DNA from: Lepidodermella squamata
Lineage: Eukaryota > Gastrotricha
NCBI GenBank assembly: GCA_047495785.1
Contig: JBLDXI010000019.1
Span: 248,001 to 312,000, forward strand
Reading direction: 5' to 3'
Length of the DNA stretch: 64,000 nucleotides
The notes beneath the pieces were generated by a model that was given only the letters and a program-made list of their open reading frames with translations, did not search any database and was not told where the DNA came from. Positions 12,409-21,097 of this stretch are shown here, in pieces; positions within the stretch are counted from its first letter, which is position 1, and every line of letters begins with the position of its first letter. The translations under genes and the position numbers were made by a program.

Positions 12409-13469
12409 TCAGTCATCAAAGTTAAGACGACGCTTATCCAAGTCGTAAGGAATTACACTCGAGCGACGAAACGGCTGTCGAGGGCCGACTTTCGATTCTC
12501 GCTGTAACGGCGTTGTTGAAATTGCTGGAACCGCCGGGCTCACTTCTTCAATATCACTGTTGTCGGAGGATGCTGACGACGACGACGATGGGGATGATTG
12601 CGTGGCTCGGTCCGATATGATGGCGTCGCGCCACGATCGCTCTTGAGCCTGATAATAGGCGTCACGCATGGTTACGTAACGACCTCGTCGCGATGAGTCA
12701 CCCTTGGGCGATACAATCAAATCAAGACGGCCAGTTGCTTCACAGTGTTCGACGAAGGCCTTGTAGCCACCCTGAAGCAGGTAGACCTCCGGGTAGTCAA
12801 GCCTCGGATAGCTCGTCCGGTTCCGGTCACGGTCGGTTTGACGGAAGCGGCCCAATAGCGCCGGCCCGCGTTGGCTGCTGAATTCGCAGTGGAAAATCAT
12901 GACGTCACGGTTGGCTTGAATCGCGGCGGGGAACATTTTTTCGAAATCAGTGAACAGCGGTCGGTTGACGGCATGCAAAATGTGGCCACCGTCGAATTCG
13001 TACGGGAAGCGGCAATCGGCCACGGTCAGGTGATCGATTTGATGACTGTACTTGCCGTCGAGAAGGTCAACCAGAACCTCAGGATGAATAATAGCATGGC
13101 CAATCTCGATCGAGCATGGTAGAAGATACTGATCAGATATTAAAAGTTGGAAGTTTTTCGAAGCCGAGACAAATTTTCCAATTTTTCCATGTTGAAATTG
13201 GAAAAAAATAAAATTTACATTACGCACTAGAGAGCTGTCACTGGCGGCATCACTGGGTGCGACATTTTCCAAGCAAATAATTGTCGGCTTCACTCTTCAT
13301 TGATAGAACAAAACTGACAAGGCTGAAATTTTCTAAAAAAATAATCAACTTGCTTCAGCTGGGCCATCGAATCAGCCAGTGGAATGATGCTGTAGGCATT
13401 GGTGTTCTCAGCCCTATTACTAAGCGGCGAGCCTGGTTCATAGCCAAGGGGTAAAACGGGAGATATCAT
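12409..13469 (-). CDS. Cdc25-like dual-specificity phosphatase, copy 1
   Basis: Cdc25 removes inhibitory phosphates from cyclin-dependent kinases. The rhodanese-fold catalytic domain is clear: VADCRFPYEFDGGHI, then the loop HCEFSSQRGPALLGRFR with catalytic Cys (near residue 141) and Arg of the CX5R signature, then LDYPEVYLLQGGYKAF. Model: 13469-13350 (40 codons), 13287-13228, 13128-12409, 299 residues. The last junction is supported by copy 2. Only about 60 residues precede the domain, so the usual long N-terminal regulatory region is missing. A Ser-rich acidic tail ends in a basic stretch RQPFRRSSVIP shared with copy 2. The first intron is uncertain: the acceptor that matches copy 2 (exon start 13294) gives a phase that does not fit exon 1, whereas 13287 does. 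Confidence 0.85.
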
Positions 13470-13858
13470 TGAACTTGTAAACGCACTCTCACAATTGCTA
13501 CTGAGAAATTGCATGCAAATTCTTAGATAATAAGGAATGAAGGAATTGTTGCGAGATCGAATCAAACAATCATTTCATTAATAGCTGTGTTTAACTAAAA
13601 ATTGTCTTTAGGGAAATGTCTCTATTTGGGAGTCTGGAACAAGTTCATAAATATAGCGCCATGCGCTCAACCGCCTTAGTTCACTAAAAATACTGCCGCC
13701 GAAATTGTGAATCTATGGAAATTAAGCTTTTCACATGTTCGCAGCCATAATTGAGTTGAAGTCGGCGAGATCCCGTGTCACTTCGAAGTGATGCATTTGA
13801 ACGTGACTAGAAAAATTCCTTCTGGCTTAAAACTTGAATTGAAAAATCTATTAAATTG

Positions 13859-14064
13859 ATTACCGTTTTTGTTCGAGTAGCCCATTTGCTAATAATTGCC
13901 CATCCCTGATAGTAACCCAGGGTTGAGGAGTCAATTCAGTTCGAAAGCTTACAAAATGAACGATTTATTCAAGATTCACTGGCAATTTCGAATTTTTCAA
14001 AATTTCACGGTTGAAATTGTATTAGCTCGGGCTACTATAGAAATAAATAATAGATACGGTAATT
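13859..14064. mobile_element. MITE with ATTACCGT ends between the two Cdc25-like genes
   Basis: Begins ATTACCGT and ends with ACGGTAAT, with an inner inverted motif (AGTAGCCC at about 13878, GGGCTACT at about 14031). The TTACCG...CGGTAA ends match those of the element splitting the GPCR at 33.9-34.3 kb, so both may belong to one TA-targeting family. About 206 bp, no coding capacity. Confidence 0.55.
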
Positions 14065-14350
14065 AATTCTCTCCCAATTATTGCCCCAATTACTCAGTCA
14101 AATACTGATAGTGTAATTTAATTCAATAATTTTAATTTAATTTAATTGATTTCCGGGTCTTTTTTGAAATAAAATGTTTGTCTTCAAGTTTTTTCAGAAT
14201 TTTATTTGTTTTTATTTTTTTGTGTTTATTACAAAAAACTACCAGCAAGACGTCAGAGATGAGTTTGAGAAAATTGAGCATAGCAGGTAGCTTCATCAAA
14301 ATTATTGAGTGGAAAAGTATTGAATGTCTTAATAATTGAATGTCATGTTA

Positions 14351-15383
14351 TTAGTCATCAAAATCCAGCCGACGCTTATTCATTGCAGTAGGAATGACAC
14401 TGGAACGGCGAAACGGCTGCCTAGGACCGACCTTCAGATTTTTCAAATACGGCGTAGTTGAGTTGCTTGAAGCCGAGTTCAATTCGTCAATGTCGCTGTT
14501 GTCAGACGACGAAGACGGCGAAGATTGCGTGGCCCGGTCCTGTATGACGGCATGGCGCCACGATCGCTCCTGCGCGTGAAAGTGGTCGTCACGCATGGTT
14601 ACGTAATAGCCACGGCGAGACTGATCATCATGCGGCGATGCGATCAAATCGAGACGGCCAGTTGCTTCGCAGTACTCGATGAATGCCTTGTAGCCACCCT
14701 CGAGCAGGTAGATCTCCGGGTAGTCAAGCTTCGGATAGCTCATGCGGTTCCGGTCACGGTCGGTTTGACGAAAACGGCGCAGTAGGGCAGGCCCGCGTTG
14801 GCTGCTGAATTCGCAGTGGAAGATCATGACGTCACGGTTGGCTTGCTTCGACGACCTCGGCCGGCTGGTTTCGGGGCAGAGTTTTTCGAAATCGGTGTAT
14901 AGTGGCGTGTTCACGGCGTGCTGAATGTGGCCACCGTCGAATTCGTACGGGAAGCGGCAATCGGCCACGGTCAGGTGATCGATTTCGTGACGGTACTCGC
15001 CGTCGAGAAGGTCGACCAGAACTTTAGGGTGAATCATCGCCACGCTGGTCTCCATCGAGCAAGGCAGTAGATGCTGAACAGAAAATCACAATAAATTATG
15101 AAGCTGAGCAAATTTTCGACTATTTACCGTGATTACCTGATGTGGCAATGAGCTCGGGTTGGCGGCAGCATTTTTCAAAATCGGTGTCGATTGAACACTT
15201 TATTAAAACAGAAATATTCAAAATTTTGGAATTTTAAAATTGATGAAATGATAAAACTTTGACTTGCTTCAGCTTTGCCATCGAGTCAGCCAACGGAATA
15301 ATTCGATTGGCATCATTGTCGATGGGCTCGTAACGCTGCAAAGAGCCTGATTTATAAGCATGGGGCACTAACGGGGATTTCAT
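14351..15383 (-). CDS. Cdc25-like dual-specificity phosphatase, copy 2
   Basis: Tandem paralogue of copy 1, about 0.9 kb upstream on the same strand. First exon 15383-15264 is also exactly 40 codons and ends in the same IIPLADSMA-LKQ block; the catalytic exon is 15073-14351. The signature HCEFSSQRGPALLRRFR is intact. Joined directly these two exons are in frame (280 residues). An intermediate segment resembling copy 1 exon 2 (15197-15137, 61 nt) has good splice sites but would break the frame, so it may be skipped, decayed, or use a start I have not found. An insert relative to copy 1 (CPETSRPRSSK) lies just before the active-site strand. Same Ser-rich tail and RQPFRRSSVIP block. The N-terminal regulatory region is again absent. 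Confidence 0.8.
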
Positions 15384-16986
15384 GGAACTTCAAAAAGCGT
15401 TTGCATTTCCAAAGTAAAAAAGGAACAATATTATTCGACTTCGATTTGGTTGTTTTAAATAAAAATGTACGGAGATAAAGCAAGTAATGGCATTGTTGCA
15501 TAACCTAATCAAATTATTACAAGTTGATTTGATAAAAAGCTCTGTTTAGTAATCGCTTGGCTTGAGCTTTGTGTCCCTTTCGGGGGGTAGAAAATGAGTT
15601 TATTAACTCTATACAGTGCGTTCACACGGTTCACACAATGAGTCAGTTGCACTCAACAACTGAGAATGGACATCACGAAACCAGGATACCGTATTTCATT
15701 AAATAATAATTTTTTCGAAACTTCACAAATATGGCAAAAGGCTAGATACTCTTCGAGTGGGCAATTATTCGAGGCGCGCAATTATTTTCTGGGTCATCGA
15801 CGTTCGCTAAAAATAATCGCCTCGATCACTGTAGTTTACCTTCATTTTAAGTCTCCATCGATAAGTGGATTGATTCTAATCTTTGCCTCAAAGTACGAAA
15901 CCTCCATTTTCATTTTCTAACTGGTTCTATATATGAGTTTTCGCCCTCCCTCCTTATTGACCTACTTGGCTGCTCGCTTTTCCATATCCACAACCAGGGC
16001 TCTTATTCATATTTAAATTCTCGAATTCGCTCGCTATTCGCAGAGCTGTTATTTGATTTTATCATTCGATGAAATATCGTGCACTCAATGAACTCTTTAG
16101 ACACTCCATAGCAGAATGGAAAAGAATCTGAATTCTGGATAACTTTCGAAATCTCTCCGAGCGGGCGTTGTATAAGGCTATCGATTTCACATTCGAATTT
16201 AAATTATTGTTTTCATAATTATTTTTTATGAAACAATTTTTGTTGTATTAAGCTTTTTCTACAAGTTGGGCATTGAGATGGGGGTTTTCCATTTTTCAGT
16301 ATTTTTTCAATTCCTCTAGGAAAAATTCGTAATGGAACCCGTTACGAAAACTCAAAGCCGGAAAAACCCACAACATCGTACCGACGAAGGTGGACGAAGG
16401 TAAAACTGTGCGAAAACAGGTACCGCGGCAGTAAATAAAGCTAAGAGCTGGCACGGGTACGGGCTCTCGGGCACACGGCCGCATCCGCTTGCGTACCTTG
16501 TTTTTCGACTAAAACAACGTGTGGGTCGCATTTACGCCACATACATACTATAAGTAAGCGTTTATACTAGCGACGAGTGCAATTGCCGTACAGCTTTACC
16601 GGCTAACGACCAACACAGGCAAGTAAAAGAGATGATAATGGCATGGCTATGGCTGCAAAGGTTTATTACTTGCGCATTTTTATGCGCGCCAAGCTATCAT
16701 CCAGGCTTGGCCTTGGGTGCGCGCGACTCGGCCTCATTAAATAAATTTTTAGTAATTAAAAACCTTTTCATCAAATTTAACTATACCTATTCCTGCTTTA
16801 TCTTTCAAATTCAAGAAATAATTTTATTAAAATATCTAGGCAATTCAAGATTTTTTTAATTTATTCCAGTTTTAGGCTGAATTCGAATTTTTTCAATGAA
16901 ATGAAAAAAATTGTTTCACCCCCTTAAAGCATTTTTTTAATTGGCAGAAATTTGAAGAATGCGTTTATTTGATTTTTAGGCTAATT
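15384..16986. other. Intergenic, no gene supported
   Basis: Chance ORFs at 15666-15920 and 16632-16859 (plus) lack conserved motifs and splice context. A GC-richer patch at about 16320-16500 has no recognisable product. Confidence 0.5.
16978..16979 (+). promoter_or_regulatory. Acceptor-like AG before start codon
   Basis: TTTGATTTTTAG ends 7 nt before the ATG at 16987. It may be a trans-splice acceptor or the end of a 5' UTR intron. Confidence 0.4.
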
Positions 16987-17541
16987 ATGGCTTATTCTGA
17001 GTTGAAATCTGATTCATCGTCCGATAAATCGTGGCCCGTTCTTAAATTGAACGCAGGCAATATTATTACGCAGGAGAAACAGGTCAATCCAATACCCGTG
17101 ACCTACATTATCGTCCGCGAGCCAGTCGATGCCACGAACCACTCGAACCGCTTCTATCGACGAGCTGCTTTAGGTCTTTCAATTTTCTCGCTTTTCTGCG
17201 GCTCGTTTTTCTGCTCGCTGCCCGCCTTCGTGTTCGCCCTGCTGCCGCGATGCCACCCGGATTTTCGCCGCAGAAACGGCATGACCCTGCAGAACCTGAG
17301 CAATGAACGCCAGTTTTATCGGGCCTCTATCATCATGGCGACCTTGGCGATTTTAGTCGGCGCGGCTGGTTTGTTTTTCGTTGCTCGGGCGGTTTACTAT
17401 AAAGGCAGCAGCGAGCATATATTCGCGGTTGGTGAACAGCCGGAAACCATTTCGCCGTCTCTGCTCGATGAAAGCATTCTGACTGAACGCGGATCTTCAT
17501 GCTATTTCAACTCAGAAATCGGCAAAATTATTTGCTTTTAA
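16987..17541 (+). CDS. Dispanin-like (CD225/IFITM-type) two-helix membrane protein
   Basis: 184 residues from the ATG at 16987. N-terminal cytoplasmic stretch of about 55 residues, then helix 1 (about 58-87, FCGSFFCSLPAFVFALLPRC), a basic loop, helix 2 (about 112-137, RASIIMATLAILVGAAGLFF), and a polar tail ending CYFNSEIGKIICF. The tail is close to that of the gene at 38433 (CFYNASGEKICF), showing common descent. Cys beside helix 1 are candidate palmitoylation sites as in IFITM proteins. The helix-loop-helix pattern, with C-G-x-W/F-x-C-S-(I/L)-P-A, defines the local family; the link to CD225 is by topology and motif, not a search. AATAAA at 17599 follows; the next gene starts only 96 nt after this stop. 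Confidence 0.75.
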   Translation: MAYSELKSDSSSDKSWPVLKLNAGNIITQEKQVNPIPVTYIIVREPVDATNHSNRFYRRAALGLSIFSLFCGSFFCSLPAFVFALLPRCHPDFRRRNGMTLQNLSNERQFYRASIIMATLAILVGAAGLFFVARAVYYKGSSEHIFAVGEQPETISPSLLDESILTERGSSCYFNSEIGKIICF

Positions 17542-17598
17542 ACAACTTAATTGACGATTAAACAAACATTTGTGTAGCCTATAGCAAGCGATCTATTG

Positions 17599-17604
17599 AA
17601 TAAA
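17599..17604 (+). terminator. Polyadenylation signal AATAAA
   Basis: 58 nt after the stop of the dispanin-like gene and 33 nt before the ATG of the next gene, so 3' and 5' ends of neighbouring transcripts nearly touch. Confidence 0.6.
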
Positions 17605-17636
17605 ACGTTTTGACATTAATTTTTGCCCTGAAAATT

Positions 17637-18879
17637 ATGAAAATTTTCGGTATAATTTTAGCCCTTCACCCGTTGGTTATTGACGCAATTTCAGAGCAAA
17701 TTTTCCGGCCTGCAGATGAGCAATTTCTTAATAAAATCATTGAAAGATGTTCTCTTCTTACGAAAACTCGGCCAGTTGAAAATGCGCTCGATGTTATCAA
17801 CATTACAGTTTTATTCATTCCGTTTTTATTCCGCGGAATCGACGACCGCACCCAGCGGTAATAATTCGGCTAAAATGACAGATGAAAGATGAATTCAGTT
17901 TTTTGTACCTAGCTTCTCAATAATTGGCGAAATCGATCTTCAGTGGTCGCATCCGTGCACAGCTTGGAATCAGTCTGAATCTCTGAGTGAAGAGTTGAGT
18001 ATCCCAGCGTCCCAGGGTTGGTACCCATTAGTCCACCATGGCAATGCTGCCAACGACCAGAATGAACTACCGCAACTTCTCGATAAAATTGGTTCAATTT
18101 ATTTCATGCGCTCGGGCGTAGCCTATGTTTCTATAGTTCACAATTTCGAATCAGTCTGTGTGTTAAAGTAAGCCAATGTTTATCGAAATTCCTCCTTAAA
18201 TTTTCGAATTACCAGTTTCCTAAAATTTCCATTCGACGAGCAACGCTGCGAGGTAATGATCCAGTCCTTTTTATCGGACAACTTGGTCAGAATTGCGATC
18301 GCTCTTGGTAAGATAACACCCCGCGGACGATCTTTCATAAATCCAGCCGAGGTGTGGACGCTGTTAGACATAAATACCGAAATTGAGTCTGAAATGTATC
18401 CAAACATCGCCGATCCTACGGGGACAAACTTCACGTCGATGTATTTCATGTTCTATTTCAAACGGAAACCGATGAAATACCTTGCCGATCTATTTTTCCC
18501 GGCTTTCGCGCTTGAAGTGATTCTACTGGTGATGGGACTGATTCCTCCTAAATACCCTGACCGGCCAACTTGCTGCATTACCGTAGTTCTAGCGTATACT
18601 TTGCTGGACACAAATATCAGCGAACACATGCCGCAGTCGTCCGAGTTGAGCTACGCCGTTGTTTTCATGGCCGGGCAACTTGTCAGCGGTGTGATTTGCA
18701 CGGTTTACTGCATTGCGGCGTGCCATGTTGCGGCGACTAAAATGGGCAAATCCCAGGTGGAGTTGCGAAATGGCCTGAAGCTCTCTACAATAAGACTAAT
18801 CGATGTAATTTTCTTCTCTGCTTTTGCTTTCATTAAAATGGTCACTAATATCTCCATTTTTCACATGATGCTAAGTTGA
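17637..18879 (+). CDS. Cys-loop ligand-gated ion channel subunit, copy 1
   Basis: Exons 17637-17857, 17913-18167, 18216-18879, 379 residues. Signal peptide about 1-18. The extracellular domain has Cys38 (ERCSL), W-x-HPC-x-AWN with Cys89, the loop-A-like block GWYPLVHHGNAA, and the Cys-loop (Cys156 to Cys170, 13 residues between, with KFPFDEQRC). Four helices: M1 about 246-268, M2 about 278-296 (CITVVLAYTLLDTN), M3 about 306-331, M4 about 351-377. The M3-M4 linker is only about 20 residues, far shorter than in usual nicotinic subunits. The GEK selectivity motif before M2 is replaced by PDRP, so ion selectivity cannot be told. No vicinal Cys pair in loop C. The ligand is unknown. The next receptor starts 65 nt after the stop. 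Confidence 0.9.
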
Positions 18880-18927
18880 ATTTTAAAACATTAGATAAAA
18901 GATATGTGGAAACTGTTTAAATAATTT

Positions 18928-18929
18928 AG
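18928..18929 (+). promoter_or_regulatory. Acceptor-like AG between two receptor genes
   Basis: AATAATTTAG ends 14 nt before the ATG at 18944, within a 64-nt gene gap. Fits trans-splicing of a downstream operon gene; not proven. Confidence 0.4.
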
Positions 18930-18943
18930 GGAAATTAAAAAAA

Positions 18944-21018
18944 ATGCATTATTATTTGTTAGCCGTTTGGTTCCAACTTTCGGAGGCCAACTTCATACCG
19001 GCTGGAGAACTATTCACTCGCGATATCATTCGGCGCTGCAATCTCAAGTCGCGGCTCATGCCGGTCACGCGCCATAATCAACCAATCGACGTTGATGTGC
19101 ATTTTATGCCCTATCTGTTGGTTGGTATCGATCACGCTGATCAGAGGTAAATAAGATCATCACAATGACTCAAGTATAAGGAGAGAGGGAAAATTTTGTT
19201 AGAAAATTTAGGATTTTCAATAATAAATTTTCGTATCCCTAATCAAAATGTTGAGAATAGGATCTGAATTTTTCCACATTTCAAAACCGAAATACCCGCA
19301 TGCTTCTATTTTGATATTGAAAATCTCTAATAAGATGAACAACAAGTCTAATTATTTGCAACACTTAAAATGAGGTTGCAGCACCAAAATTAAAAAAGTT
19401 ATTTTAAACTTTTTGGCACTAAATTGACGAAATTATTTGCGATTTCGGCTTTTCGTTTTTTGATTGAGACTGATTACCTCCGTGAACCTGGATTTTTTTA
19501 CCTTGGCTACATGACGCCGTGTATGCAGGATAACTATGGATCTTGGGTTCCAGGACGGTGTCATCGGAAAAATCCATCGATTGTTGGGACTTAAAACTTG
19601 AACCGATAAATCAGCAATCAGCTCTGCAGGCTGAAGTTTACCCATTTAGGGTCTGCACTTGATACATACCCCATAGATTTTCTTATTTTAGCCATCTGTT
19701 AGCCCAGGTATTTATGAAAAAACCTTTACTCTCGGGACTGCCGATATCGGAAAAATCATTTACCTATTTTTAAAATCGAAAACTAAATCGATATCGGCGC
19801 TGCTGGATGAAAATAAGCTTGGAATACACCACGAAGTAGATAGATTTGTTGATTATTAGGTTAGACAAAAAATTGAGAAGAAAGTGAGCTCCGAAATCGC
19901 TTAGTCCTGCGCTTAGTAGAAATTATCGTCAAATTTTACCCATAGTCTTGGCCTCGATACCCTAATACCCAATACCCAATTGTGCGAGTTTCTACTATGT
20001 AAAAAATACTGATCAGACGAGAAATAGATATAAAACCCGGTTTGACGGAAATGATTGAAACCCGTGTTTTCAAATATACTGTTTTATTCACAGCTTTTCT
20101 ATGTTGGGATCGCTGGAGGTTAGATGGCGCCACCCTTGTACAGTATGGAATAGCTCCCAAACCGACATTAAAGTCATCGAAATGGAAGCCAAATCAACTT
20201 GGTACCCAACGGTCGTGCTTATGAACTCGGCAGACAACATTTTCCGCCTGCGAGAATATCAAGAAGAAAACAGCCGCGTTTACTTCGCTCACGACGGCAT
20301 GGTCCACACGCCAGCTATCCGAATTTTCCGAACATTCTGCGAATTGAGTGTCACAAAATTTCCATTCGACGAGCAAACATGCGAGGTAAGATTTGAATCA
20401 TGGCAACCAGTTGCTACGATGCGATTTCACCTGACCGGGGACGATGAGAAAAGCCTTGTCGACCCTGAGTTCCCTATCACTCAACCAGGCGATGTTTGGC
20501 ACCTCGTCGATTCCGGAGCCGTACTTTCGAACGTAACCTACGAGGGCGTAGTCGACGGCTACGGCAGCACCTATTCATATGCGGCGTTCACCTTCCGATT
20601 TCGCAGAAAATCTGCGCTGTATGTCGCTAACATCTTCTACCCAGCCGTTGCGTTGACCTTATTACTATTGGCTATATGGGCTATGCCGCCTCGCCACCCT
20701 GACCGGCCCTCCTATTGCATAACAGTTGTATTGGCGCATGTTGTACTTCACGATGATGTTAACAAGCAACTCCCGCAATCAGCCGAGACGTCTTACGCCG
20801 CAATTTTTGTCAGCTGGCAACTCGCGACAGGAATAGCCTGCGTGGTTTACACAGTTCTCACCTGTCACCTGGCTCAATTTAATAAATTCAAGGAAATCAC
20901 GAATCTGTGCTGTTTTGAGTTGACTCTGCTTCGAAAAATTGATTTTTACTTTTTCGTTACGACCTCGCTACTGAACATCATCGTTGACATAGCAATATTC
21001 GCTGTTATTCTAACGTAA
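18944..21018 (+). CDS. Cys-loop ligand-gated ion channel subunit, copy 2
   Basis: Exons 18944-19146 and 20094-21018, 375 residues. The first intron is about 947 nt and holds repeats; the second intron of the family is missing, and the fused exon (925 nt) equals 255 + 670, so it was lost precisely. Seen: RRCNL, W-x-HPC-x-VWN, STWYPTVVLMNSA, Cys-loop CELSVTKFPFDEQTC, M1 ANIFYPAVALTLLLLAIWAM, the PPRHPDRPSYC segment into M2, M3 WQLATGIACVVYTVLTCHL, a short linker of about 20-25 residues, and M4. Same extra Cys pair as its neighbours. Likely a plasma-membrane subunit of a pentameric channel. Confidence 0.9.
19147..20093 (+). repeat. Intron of receptor copy 2 holding a dispersed repeat
   Basis: The segment about 19560-19800 shares motifs, inverted, with 26320-26560: GACTGCCGATATCGGAAAAA near 19738 against TTTTTCCGATATCGGCAGT near 26356, and GCAGGCTGAAGTTTAC near 19624 against AAACTTCAGCCTGC near 26476. 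No coding exon recognised in the intron. Confidence 0.5.
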
Positions 21019-21097
21019 TCATTGATACTATATAGGCACATCCGAGTCAATAAACCGTGGAGCGACGTGTTTTTTTTTACAATGTTTGCTGAAAAAA

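Noticed and set aside
15666-15920. 84-codon frame upstream of the dispanin-like gene
   Set aside because: AT-rich chance frame without conserved motif or paralogue.
16632-16859. 75-codon frame with hydrophobic patches
   Set aside because: No paralogue in the window and it ends in AT-rich sequence; hydrophobicity follows from T-richness.
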